Source of the DNA: Closterium sp. Naga37s-1
Taxonomy: Eukaryota; Streptophyta; Zygnematophyceae; Desmidiales; Closteriaceae
DNA: 64,000 nt
Direction of reading: 5' to 3'
NCBI GenBank assembly: GCA_947471745.1
Contig: CANJKZ010001024.1
Coordinates: 193,501-257,500, forward strand
In this document: positions 23,801 to 33,097 of the stretch, one piece after another
How positions within the stretch are numbered: the stretch's first letter is position 1
Layout of the letters: the number at the start of each line of letters is the position of its first letter
Translations under genes and position numbers: made by a program
The notes under the pieces: model-generated
Seen by the model: the letters and a program-made list of their open reading frames with translations, nothing else
What the model was told of the DNA's origin: nothing
Database searches by the model: none

Positions 23801-23877
23801 TTCAACCTTGTGACCATCAGCGCTTTTGCACTCTTCTAGGCCTTGTGCCTACTGTACCTCACTTGCTTACTTCTTGA
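17896..23877 (+). CDS. Element I gag-pol polyprotein with one premature stop
   Basis: Starts MASPQVLVFDAEG; J (MASPTVLTFDAEG) and F (MSSLRVLTFDHKG) start alike, which supports this ATG. Gag: capsid-like domain (about 1-210), Gly-rich basic tract (about 255-345), LSPQEVREWY box (about 347), extended C-X13-C-X3-H-X4-C knuckle from residue 367. Protease DSGAS at about 500. Integrase HHRLGH about 646, CLPC, D/D/E core to about 815. Linker with GGVEP repeats and 11-residue GAAAGAEDPGV-type repeats plus two more LREWY-like boxes. RT with YVDD at about 1667. RNase H with SDAS, CEAE and, after the stop, VDNKA and TKHIALRY. A TAA (23581-23583) replaces a Tyr codon present in H, splitting off the last 98 codons. 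Confidence 0.93.
20880..21560 (+). repeat. Two coding repeat arrays in element I linker
   Basis: 20887-21000: 15-bp units (GGGGGTGTGGAGCCT) coding GGVEP. 21295-21545: 33-bp units coding 11 residues on the theme GAAAGAEDPGV, about eight copies. Both are in phase with gag-pol, so unit changes do not shift the frame. Confidence 0.88.
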
Positions 23878-24053
23878 GTCTGTTGTACTGTGATCTCTAT
23901 ATATAAACCTGCATGTGAACTGGTCTTGTGACCACTTGCTTGTGCTCGGAATTTGTGTGGTATCCTTGAGATCCACCCTGAGCTTGTTTTGCCTTGCTTT
24001 GCCTTGACTGGTCTTGTGACCCCTAGTTCTCCCCCACTTTGCCTATGGGGGTG
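23878..24053 (+). promoter_or_regulatory. Element I 3' UTR and polypurine tract
   Basis: Short 3' UTR with the shared CATGTGAACTGG...GATCCACCCTGAGCTTG blocks. CCCCCA (24031-24036) faces TGGGGG (24046-24051) directly before the LTR. Confidence 0.7.
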
Positions 24054-24185
24054 TGTCAAACATTATATATGTTGTGTTAGTTTAGGCTACAGTGGGTTAG
24101 CCTATAGGGGGTACACAATTCTAGGGTTAGGTACTTGTACTCTTTTCATTGCTAGTTCATTCATTCCTGTTCAGTGATTCCAACA
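24054..24185 (+). repeat. Element I 3' LTR (132 bp)
   Basis: Reads the same as 16778-16909. Followed by TSD GTGGC. Confidence 0.94.
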
Positions 24186-24190
24186 GTGGC

Positions 24191-27110
24191 GCCTGAGGGT
24201 ACTGTGTCTGGAGGTGCTGAGCCTGCGCGTGCTGAGTCTGGAGGTGCTCTCGGTGTCCCGTCGCGGAGGGAGCCCCTCTCTCCACAGCGGCTTCGTGAGT
24301 GGTACTCTCGGCGCTGTCGAGGTGGTGCTGGTACTGGAGCTACTGGAGGTGCTGGTGGTGCTGGAGCTGCTGGAGGTGCTGGAGGTGCTGCTGGCGCTGC
24401 TGGAGGTGCTGCTGGTGCTGGAGGTGCTGGAGGTGCTACTGGAGCTACTGGAGGTGCTGGCGCTACTGGAGGTGGTACTGGTGCTGGAGGTGCTGCTGGT
24501 GCTGGAGCTGCTGGAGGTGCTGGAGGTGCTGCTGGCGCTGCTGGAGGTGCTACTGGTGCTGGAGGTGCTGGAGGTGCTGCTGGTGCTGGAGCTGCTGGAG
24601 GTGCTGCTGGCACTGCTGGAGGTGCTGCTGGTGCTGGAGGTGCTGCTGGTGCTGGAGGTGCTGGAGGTGCTACTGGAGCTACTGGAGGTGCTGGCGCTAC
24701 TGGAGGTGGTGCTGGTGCTGGAGCTGCTGGAGGTGCTGCTGGTGCTGGAGGTGCTGCTGGGACTGGAGACCCTGGGGCTGAGGGTACCGGTTCTGTCTCT
24801 GCTGTTTCCGGAGGCGCTGTGAGGCCGCGGCCGTACTACGTTCCGCTCCCTCAGCAGGTTCTTGGCTCCCTGCCTTCTCCTGGTCCTCCTCCTCCTTTCC
24901 TGAGTCCACCGCCTGTCCGGTCTCAAACGCAGTTGCAGCCGGCCTCTCCCCTGCCTGGTCCTTCTCCTTACTCTGGTCCGACTAGAGGTCTTACGGAGCG
25001 TCGTGAGCCTGAGTCTCGTCCTGTGTCGCCTGCGTCTCATTCTGTGTCGCCTGTCCGCACTGTTCGCGCTGGTCGTGTTTCGCGACCGCGTCTTCCTCCT
25101 GTCCCAGGCACTCACTCTATGACACTGCGTCTTTCTACTGCTTCACAGCGTGTCCCTCTGCCCTCTCCTCCCGCGTCCTCTCTTCCTGACGGTCCGGACC
25201 CGGAGTCTGACTCCCTTCGTGCTGCTAGTCCTACTGTCACACGCTTTCTAGCCACTGCTGTCACTGACCCTCTGTTTGAGTCCTCTGCTGCGTCTGCTCT
25301 TGTTGCTGAGCTTGTTGACTTTGCTGCAGCCTGTCGCCTAGACTACGCCACTAGTCTTGTTGCTGAGTCTGCGTCTGCGTCTGTCTGTCCTCCGTCCGTC
25401 GGGGGTGAGTGTGCTCTTGGCACGGACGTCCTTGAGGACAGGCAGGAGGACCTTGAGTGCTTTGCCGCTGCTTCACCTCATCTCGTGTCCATGCTGCTTG
25501 CCCCTGAGGGAGACCCGGATGCACTAGACATCCCGACCCCGCGCTCTTACGCAGAGGCGATAGAGGGTCCCTACTCCTCTCAGTGGCAGGCAGCCATGGA
25601 CGCAGAGATGGCTTCCTGGAAGTCCACAGGCACCCACGTAGACGAGGTTCCCCCACCTGGGGCGAACATCGTCAGTGGCATGTGGATCTTCAGGGTGAAG
25701 CGGCTGCCGGGTTCTCCGCCTGCCTTCAAGGCGCGTTACGTTGCACGTGGCTTCAGTCAGCGACAGGGAGTTGACTTCTTTCATACCTTCTCCCCTACCC
25801 CGAAGATGACCACTCTTCGGGTACTGCTACACGTTGCTGCTCAGCGTGACTACGAGCTCCACTCGCTTGACTTCAGCACAGCCTTCGTACAGGGCAGCCT
25901 GCACGAGGAGATCTGGCTGCGCCGCCCACCTGGCTTCACTGGGTCGTTTCCTGCTGGTACCCAGTGGAGCCTCCGGCGGCCAGTCTACGGTCTCCGCCAG
26001 GCGCCCGGAGAGTGGCACGACACGCTCAGGACGACTCTTGCTGCTCTTGGTTTTGCTCCTTCCACTGCTGACCCTTCTCTGTTTCTACGCACTGACGCTA
26101 CTCTGCCGCCGTTCTACGTTCTAGTGTACGTAGATGACCTCGTCTTTGCTACTGCTGACACGGAGGCACTCGCCCACGTGAAGTCCGAGCTGCAGAAGAG
26201 ACACACGTGCACAGACCTGGGTGAGCTGACAAGCTATCTTGGCTTGCGGATCACCCGGGACAGAGCACAGCGCACCATTACCTTGACTCAGTCACACATG
26301 GTGCAGCAGGTCCTTCAGCGCTTTGGCTTCACGTACTCCTCGCCACAGTCCACTCCTCTGCCTACCGGTCACTCGCTCTCAGCTCCACCTTCGGACGAGT
26401 CCGTAGAGCCGAGTGGCCCGTATCCAGAGCTTGTGGGCTGCCTCATGTACCTGATGACCTGCACACGACCTGACCTCGCATACCCTCTCAGCCTTCTGGC
26501 TCGCTACGTGGCTCCCAGCAGGCACCGAAAGGTGCACTGGGATGCTGCGAAGAGGGTGTTGCGATACTTGTGCAGTACATCGGGCATGGGGCTCGTGCTT
26601 GGAGGACGGGCTCGAGTTGTCCTCACTGGTCACGCTGACGCCTCCTGGGTTGACGACTTGGCTACGCAGCGGTCGTCACAGGGTTACACCTTCAGTCTTG
26701 GCCCCGGCTCTGTCTCTTGGCGGTCTACCCGCTCTTCTTCTGTTCTCAGCTCCAGTTGTGAGGCTGAGATCTACGCTGGAGCCATGGCTGCACAGGAGCT
26801 TCGCTGGCTCACCTACCTGCTGACCGACTTGGGAGAGGCGCCTCGTTCTCCTCCAGTTCTGTACGTCGACAACAAGGCCATGCTGGCCTTGTGTCAGGAG
26901 CACAGACTGGAGCATAGAACGAAGCACATTGCTCTGCGCTACTTCCTTGCTCGAGAGTTGCAGCAGCGTGGCCAGCTTCGTCTTGCTTACGTGGCCTCTC
27001 AGGCCAACACTGCTGATGTCTTCACCAAGGCACTTCAGCCTTGTGATCATCAGCGTTTCTGTACTGTGTTAGGCCTTGTACCTACTGTGCCTCACTTGTT
27101 GAGTTCTTGA
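24191..27110 (+). CDS. Element H gag-pol, second part (linker, RT, RNase H)
   Basis: Continues in phase from 16777 once I and one TSD copy are removed. Begins with GTVSGGAEP, an LSPQRLREWYSRRC box (24276), a long Gly/Ala repeat (24320-24770), then RT (AMDAEMASWKSTGT near 25595; YVDD near 26128; a VARGFSQ block between) and complete RNase H (HADAS near 26632, CEAEIYAG near 26760, VDNKAMLA near 26866, TKHIALRYF near 26922, ADVFTKAL near 27012). No stop occurs until TGA at 27108-27110. The equivalent part of J (47832-50657) is very similar in sequence. Confidence 0.92.
24320..24775 (+). repeat. Gly/Ala-coding linker repeat of element H
   Basis: GGTGCTGGAGGTGCTGCTG-type units with 9-, 15- and 30-base higher-order blocks. 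The gag-pol frame reads Gly/Ala; the other + frames read Val/Leu/Glu or Cys/Trp and are also open, which is an artefact of composition. Confidence 0.88.
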
Positions 27111-27339
27111 CTCTGCTTGTACTGTACTCTATATACTTATACCTGCATGCTTACACTTGCTAGGTTGTGTTCACTATATTGTTTGCTTTCCTTTATATAA
27201 CTCTGCATGTGAACTGGCCTTATGGCCCTTTGCTTGTGCTCAGACTGTGTGGTGACTTTGTGATCCACCCTGAGCTTGCTTTGTCTTTCTTAACTGGTCT
27301 TGTGACCCCTTGTTCTCCCCCACTTTGCCTATGGGGGTG
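27111..27339 (+). promoter_or_regulatory. Element H 3' UTR and polypurine tract
   Basis: Shared 3' UTR blocks (AACTCTGCATGTGAACTGG, GTGATCCACCCTGAGCTTG), then CCCCCA (27317-27322) facing TGGGGG (27332-27337) by the LTR at 27340. Confidence 0.72.
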
Positions 27340-27472
27340 TGTCAAACTTATATCTACTATAGTCTGTTTAGGCTGTAGTGGGGTAGTCCTTAGAGGGTAC
27401 AACACTTTTGTGTTTTCTACTTGTACCCTTCTGCTTTCTAGTTCAATCATTCTTTCGTCTATCATTCTCACA
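27340..27472 (+). repeat. Element H 3' LTR (133 bp)
   Basis: No difference from 12778-12910 seen. Followed by TSD GGCTA (27473-27477). Confidence 0.94.
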
Positions 27473-27477
27473 GGCTA

Positions 27478-27573
27478 TTGTGGGGCACTCCTTATGGGGT
27501 ACAACACTTCTAGGGTTAGTACTTGTACCCCAACTCTTGCTAATCCAATTATTCCTGCACATTTATTCTGACA
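27478..27573 (+). repeat. Element G 3' LTR, second part
   Basis: Continues the G LTR from TTGTGGGGCACTCC to TTCTGACA. With 12749-12777 it makes 125 bp. Confidence 0.92.
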
Positions 27574-27947
27574 GTGTAAACGCCATGTGCAGTTGGCACA
27601 TCAAGTATGTTTCCTCCCCGTAGTCCGATTTCTGAGCTGACACTTTGTCGTTTCCTCGATGATATTGCGGCTATTTTTCTTGCTGAGATGATATCTGTAT
27701 GGACCAGATAACGGGATGCGTGAACGCTACAGTACTGATACAGAAGCGTGGAACTGGATGGCTCGCACCTTTCCTAAGGGCTCGTTCGTAGTATTGACAT
27801 GTCAAAATCGCTAGTGTCAATTTGCTTTTTGACACTCACCAACATTGTTGGCAGCGTGTCATTCTTTTGCAACTTTGATAGCCAGTAAAATTCATCGGAC
27901 ACTTTCAGGTCTTTCTCAGTCAATACCTACAAACCTGCCAGGATCGT
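27574..27947 (+). other. Non-element spacer between G and F
   Basis: 374 bp of more balanced base composition, with no element homology seen. It contains the 12-bp palindrome TTGACATGTCAA (27794-27805) and an inverted repeat AGTGTCAA/TTGACACT (about 27813-27836). A short open stretch after CCCGTAG near 27624 looks protein-like but is out of phase with any exon I can propose. The last five bases ATCGT are F's left TSD. Confidence 0.4.
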
Positions 27948-28078
27948 TGTCAAAATGTTATATAGCTTACTTTGTGTAGGCTATAGTGGGGTAGCCCATA
28001 AGACGTACAACCCAATTAGGGTTAGTACTTGTACCCAACTTCTATTCAATGCATTCATCCTCGTTCGTTATTCTGACA
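27948..28078 (+). repeat. Element F 5' LTR (131 bp)
   Basis: TGTCAAAATGTTATATAGC to TTCTGACA. Confidence 0.94.
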
Positions 28079-28130
28079 TGGTTTCAGAGCAGGTCCTTCC
28101 CTATGACCGAAATTTTTTTTTGGGCCCACC
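28079..28130 (+). promoter_or_regulatory. Element F primer-binding site and GGGCCCACC box
   Basis: TGGTTTCAGAGC abuts the LTR, the closest in length to the standard TGGTATCAGAGC. GGGCCCACC lies at 28122-28130. Confidence 0.75.
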
Positions 28131-28135
28131 ACAGA

Positions 28136-28740
28136 GCTGCCCCACTGCCTGCCCTGTCGCCCTTACTACTGACGCGCCGCCCTGCTGGCCCCGGCACCGC
28201 CCCTAGAAGCTTGTCGAGCCGCCCCTAGCAGCCCACGAGCTGCCCCTGCAGTCAGCGCGCTGCCCCTGCAGCCCGTGCGCCGCCCGCTTGCGGCCTGCCC
28301 GCCGCCCCTGCAGCCCGCCCGCCGCCCCTGCAGCCCGCGCGCCGCCCGCTTGCGGCCCGCCTTCCGCCCCTGCAGCCCGCGCGCCGCCCGCTTGCGGCCC
28401 GCCTTCCGCCCCTGCAGCCTGCGCGCCGCCCGCTTGCGGCCCGCCCGCCGCCCCTACAGCCAGCGCGCCGCCCACTTCCAGCCCGCCCGCCGCCCCTGCT
28501 CCCCGCGCGCCGCCCGCTTGCGGCCCGCCCGCCGCCCCTGCAGCCTGTGCGCCGCCCACTTGCGGCCCGCCCGCCGCACCTGCAGCCCGCTCGCTGCCTG
28601 CCTGCGGCCAGCTTGCCGCCCACCTGCGGCCCACCTGCCGCCCTTTGCAACCTGCGCGCCGCCACTTGCAGCCTGCTCGTCGCCCCTTGCGGCCCGCTTG
28701 CCGCCTCCTCTGCAGCCCGTGCACTGCCTGGCTGCTGCAA
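28136..28740 (+). repeat. GC-rich leader repeat of element F
   Basis: Units of about 30-48 bases on the theme CCCGCTTGCGGCCCGCCCGCCGCCCCTGCAGCC. Open in several frames on both strands for compositional reasons only. Confidence 0.85.
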
Positions 28741-28781
28741 GCCATGTTCCTTGCGCTGCCCTGCCTGCGTGCTGCTCTGCT

Positions 28782-31700
28782 ATGTCTTCTCTCCGTGTCC
28801 TCACGTTCGATCATAAGGGCCATCCGATCCAGTTCGACAGGTGGCTCGACGACTTACAGCTATACCTACTGAGCAACTCTATAGACAGCGTTTCGTTGTT
28901 TGACCACACGTCTGGAGCCTCTCTCGCCCCTCCCGCCACAGCTGACAGTGCGACTCGCTCGCAGTGGCTTACCCGTGACGCTGCTGCTCGCTTAGCCATT
29001 CGCAACCACCTACCGTTAGCCGAATGCGCTCACTTCGGACACCACAAGACTGCTAAAGCCCTGTACGACGCTGTAGTCGCCCGTTACTCCTCCCCTGCCA
29101 CTGCTGCTCTAGGCCGTCTTATACTGCCCTACCTATTTCCCGAGCTGTCCGCCTTTGCCACAGTAGAGGACCTCATTACCCACCTTCGCACTAGTGACGC
29201 TCACTACCGCTCTTCCCTCCCAGCGGAGTTCCTTGACAGGAACCTGCCCCCGATGTACATCACTCTCTACTTCATAGTCACCCGCCTCCCTGACACTCTT
29301 CGCGCTGTCAGGGACCACTTTCTTGCACTTGACCCCACAGACCTCACTGTCGACCTGCTCGAGCAGCACCTCCTTGCAGCTGAGACTAGTGTAGTCGCTG
29401 TAGGTGCCGCTCGTGGCACTCCTCGCACGCCCTTCTTTGAGGGGTGTTCCCCCTCCCCCCTTGCCCCCTCCTACGCCTCTGATGCTGCTGTTGACGTCCT
29501 TGGTGCTGAGGATGTCGGGGCTGCTTCTGCTAGTGGGAAGCGCCGCAGCAGCAAGGGCAGGAGTGGTGGAGGTGGCAGCGGGGGTGGTAGTGGGGGTGGC
29601 AGTGGAGGTGGTGGAGGTAGTGGAGGTGGTGGCAACAGTGGGAGTGGTGGCGGGAGTGGGGGCTTTGGTGGCGCCGGTGGTGGCAGCGGTGGGAGTGGCG
29701 GTAGTGGCGGCAGTGGGAGTGGTGGCAGTCGAGGTGGAGTTGTTCAGAGGGGAGGTTCTGGCGGTGGCCAGCGGCAGCAGCAGCAGCGTTGGAGCGAGAC
29801 CCCTTCGCCCCAGCAGCTTCATGAGTGGTTTTCTCAGCGTGGGGCGTCTGGGGGTAGTGTTAGCTGCCCGTATGTCATTCGCACGGGTGACCATGTTGGT
29901 CAGACATGCGGGGAGCCTCACACTCAGCACCGCTGCTTCTCCCGCCTAGACGACGCTTGGCGCGCAGAGTTTGGTGACGAGGCCAAGCACCCCCGCTGGG
30001 AAGAGCTGTTTAGGCCTGGAGTTGCTATCTTTGATCTTGACTATGATGCTATCCTTGCTGCTATGTATACCTTGTCTGTTAGTGCTGAGGGTGACTGTTA
30101 CCTGTGTGTGCCGCCTGACCCAGGTATAGAGGCTGCTGCTCTAGGTGCTAGTGAGTCTGCTCTCCCTGGTACTGCGCCTTCTGAGGCCTTGCACACATTT
30201 ACGCTTGACTCAGGTGCTTCTCGCTGTTTCTTTCGCAACAGCACCACCCTCACTCCTCTCTCTGCACCTGTACCGGTCAGACTGGCTGACCCCTCATGGG
30301 GCCCAGTCCTTGCCCGTTCCTCCACTGTTCTCCCGTGTCCGGGGGTCCCGTCCGGCTCACTGTCAGGTCTTCACCTCCCCTCGTTCTCTACGAACTTGGT
30401 GAGTACCGCTGCCCTCCAGGATGCGCTGGTCACCACCACCATTCCTGGGGGTGAGCGTGTGTCGATCTACACGTGTACACAGACGGGCCATCACCTGGCC
30501 ACGTTCATCCGTCGACCTGGGTCGAGTCTCTACACCCTGGCTACCGAGCCTCCTCAGGTAGCTGCATCTGCGTAGGTGTCCGCGTCAGGTCCGGTAGCAC
30601 CCCCCTGCCCGTGTCACCTCCTGTCGCACCAGACACTCCTGTGGCACCACCGACTTGGTCACCCCTCCCTGCCACGCCTTCGTGGCATGCACTCCCGCCT
30701 CTTTGTCTCTGGTCTTCCCAAGTCTCTGCCTCCCCTCACGCCCTCGCCTGCCCCGCCCTGACTTCCTTGTGTCGAGGGGCGGCAGCGCGCCGCTCCTCAC
30801 TCCTCCTCGTTTCCCCCGACGACTGCTCCCCTGCAGACTCTCCACATGGACGTGTGGGGCCCAGCTTGCGTCAGTGGACAAAGCCGCGAGCGCTACTTTC
30901 TGCTGGTAGTTGACGACTACACGCATTACACCACGGTCTTCCCCTTGCGCATCAAGGGTGAGGTCCCTGATGTCTTGATCCCTTGGATCCGCGCAGTCCG
31001 TCTCCAGCTCCACGAGCGGTTCCGCCAGGACCTTCCTGTCCTGCGTCTGCACTCTAACAGAGGTGGTGAGTTCTCCTCTGACCTCTCGCGGGACTTTTTT
31101 CGTGGGGAGGGCATTCTCCAGTCGTTCACGCTTCCGGCCTCCCTGCAGCAAAATGGGATTGCTGAGCGCCGCATTGGCTTAGTCATGGAGGTCGCTTGTA
31201 CCTCCATGATTCATGCGGCTACTCCCCATTTTTTGTGGCCGTTTGCGGTCTGGTACACTGCGCATCAGCTCAACCTCTGGCCCCGTGTCTCCTTGCCGGA
31301 GACCTCGCCTACACTGCGTTGGACGGGGAAGGTTGGCGATGCGTCAGTGTTCCGGGTCTGGGGTTCTCGTGCCTTTGTTCGCGATACGTCCGCGGACAAG
31401 CTCTCTGCCCGTGCTATTCCCTGCGTCTTCCTTGGCTTTCCCCCTGACGCGTCTGGCTGGCAGTTTTACCACCCCACCTCGCGCCGTGTCCTCCCCTCTC
31501 AGGACGTCACGTTTGACGAGTCGGATCCCTTTTACCGTCTCTTCCCCTACCGCTCTGCCGCTCTCCCACCCCCGCCGCTCTTCCTTGCTCCAGGTCCCCC
31601 TCCGGTAGACCCCCTCCCCCCTCAGGGTCCTGCTCCCTCAGGTGTGTCTCTAGTAGACCCTGTGGAGCTTGTCGAGGTAGCTGTTGACTCTGGTGCTGCT

Positions 31701-32244
31701 GGGGGTGGTGCTACTAGGGGTGCTGAGTCTGGTGGTGCTGAGCCGGCGGGTGCGGGGCCTGGGGGTTACTGAGCCTGCGTGTACGGAGCCTGGGGTTGCT
31801 TAGCCTGAGCGTGCGGAGCCTGGGGGTGCTGAGCTTGGGGGTGCCGAGCCTGAGCGTGCGGAGCCTGGGGGTGCTGAGCCTTAGCGTACTGAGCCTGGGG
31901 GTACATTGTCTACTGGAGGTCCTCCGGGTGCATTGTCACGGCAGGAGCCTCTCTCTCCACCGCAGCTGTGCGAGTGGTTTGCTCGGCGCACCCACCTTCG
32001 GAGTGGCGCTGCTGGAGCCGGGGGGTCTGCAGCTGGAGGCACTGGAGCTCCTAGTCCTGGAGGTACTGGAGCTATTGGAGCTGGAGGTGCTGCACGAGTT
32101 GGAGCTGGAGGCACTGGAGCTGGAGATGCTGGAGCCGCTGGTCCCGGAGGTGCTCATACTGGAGGTACTGGAGCTGCTGAAGCTGGTGGTGCTGCAGGAG
32201 TTGGTGCTAGAGGCACTAGAGCTGGAGCTGCTGGAGGTACTGGA
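28782..32244 (+). pseudogene. Element F gag-pol, first part (Gag, PR, IN, linker)
   Basis: Start MSSLRVLTFDHKG at 28782 aligns with the start in I. Gag capsid-like domain, Gly-rich tract (29565-29790), PSPQQLHEWF box (29801), C-X13-C-X3-H-X4-C knuckle (near 29863-29938), protease DSGAS near 30209, integrase HHRLGH (near 30643) and D/D/E core to about 31170. Stops at 30573 and 30759 and a frameshift near 31765 break it. It then enters an LSPPQLCEWF box (31951) and Gly/Ala repeats and is cut by E at 32244. Confidence 0.9.
32240..32244 (+). repeat. TSD of element E, left copy (CTGGA)
   Basis: CTGGA recurs at 38530-38534 after the second LTR of E. Confidence 0.94.
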
Positions 32245-33063
32245 TGTTGGTGCAACCCTACGGTTTGCACTCGGCTTGTTGTCCGTGTGCGTGAATGTGT
32301 GTGTGTATGGAATGGTATGAGGGCATGGGATAATATATATTTCATGCTTATAATTGTGTGTGAATGATGAGTCATGATGTCGAGTGTGTGTGTCGAGTCA
32401 ATAGCGAGTTATCGCTAGACGCGTGTTACGCGGTCGTTTGTGTCTCGCGCGCGGTTTCTATTTTGTCGTGCGCGGTTTCTATTTTGTCCTGTGTCGAACG
32501 TTCGGCGTGTCGCAGGTGTGTGCAGCAGACCCATCAAGAACTCAAGGATGAGTTTGTGATGAAGAGCCCGAGCCTTGGTGTCAAGCCTCAAGTGATTTCG
32601 AAGCTTGCCAAAAGGGTACACCTCAAGATATTGAAGATAGTTACATTACTTTGTGTAGTGTAACATTTCACTTGGTGTAGGCCCTAGTGAAGGGTAGTTT
32701 CGAGACCCTTCGTGGTTGGGGACAGTGTGGCACTGTTCCACATCACTGTACCTCGGCTCTTGGGGTTTGTAGGAACTGGGAGTCATTCCCAACTCGTAAC
32801 TCTTCCTATCTTGTGTTCTAAGACTATAGTGGCTGCCATAGTACCGTTCGTTCAAACCGACGCTGTGTCGTCAATTCTTTATCAAATCGTGCAATCCAAA
32901 TTGCTAATTGTAGACGACGTGAAGCCGCTCCAGATCCAATTTGAATCAAGTCATTTGCAGCTGTGAGCAGAACGCTATCAACGTTTGAAGCCGCTGTGCA
33001 GAAATCCGTCTGTGCTCTCTATCTTTCGTTTTAGGCACATTCAAGCCTATTGTGACTATAACA
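32245..33063 (+). repeat. Element E 5' LTR (819 bp)
   Basis: TGTTGGTGCAACCC to GTGACTATAACA. TAATATATAT (32331-32340) is a possible TATA region; the start site is not visible. Confidence 0.96.
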
Positions 33064-33065
33064 AG

Positions 33066-33077
33066 TGGTATCAGAGC
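33066..33077 (+). promoter_or_regulatory. Element E primer-binding site
   Basis: TGGTATCAGAGC is the standard plant copia sequence complementary to the initiator tRNA-Met 3' end, two bases after the LTR. Confidence 0.9.
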
Positions 33078-33097
33078 CCCTTGGAGCAGTTTCGACA

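Larger units (their letters stand above)
16778..24185 (+). mobile_element. Element I: full-length, very recent short-LTR copia
   Basis: 7,408 bp with 132-bp LTRs (16778-16909, 24054-24185) that read identically and a GTGGC TSD in H's IN-RT linker. PBS, GGGCCCACC box, GC-rich leader, one gag-pol frame (17896-23877, a single premature stop) and 3' UTR with purine tract are all present. It is the best-preserved member of its lineage here, and by nesting it is younger than H. Confidence 0.95.
12778..27472 (+). mobile_element. Element H: recent short-LTR copia, carries element I
   Basis: LTRs of 133 bp (12778-12910, 27340-27472) with no difference seen on reading, and a GGCTA TSD inside G's 3' LTR. 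Without I it is about 7.28 kb. Its gag-pol frame is open from 14451 to the I insertion at 16777 and continues in phase from 24191 to 27110, so H was uninterrupted before I arrived. It lacks the N-terminal capsid part of Gag found in F, I and J, so it was probably mobilised in trans. Confidence 0.93.
7533..27573 (+). mobile_element. Element G: short-LTR copia, old, carries H in its 3' LTR
   Basis: 5' LTR 7533-7657 (125 bp). 3' LTR 12749-12777 plus 27478-27573, split by H; the parts sum to 125 bp. Removing H leaves about 5.3 kb. Nine LTR differences (7.2%), six in-frame stops, a mutated RT box and deletions in gag and integrase mark an old defective copy. No matching TSD was found (TGGGG on the left, GTGTA on the right), so one end may come from recombination between elements. 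Confidence 0.9.

Noticed and set aside
24299-24822. Cys/Trp-rich and Val/Leu/Glu-rich frames in the H linker
   Set aside because: Alternative readings of the Gly/Ala-coding repeat; the gag-pol frame is continuous with integrase and RT.
27574-27947. A coding exon after an AG acceptor near 27624
   Set aside because: A short open stretch exists, but its phase does not fit the proposed donor at 7414 and no homology is recognised.
32364-32663. 99-codon frame within the E LTR, repeated at 37830 and 60561
   Set aside because: It recurs because the LTR is repeated; composition and lack of constraint give no sign of a protein.
33065-33097. Earlier in-frame ATG for element E gag
   Set aside because: It overlaps the tRNA primer-binding site; the next ATG at 33098 gives an ordinary Gag start.
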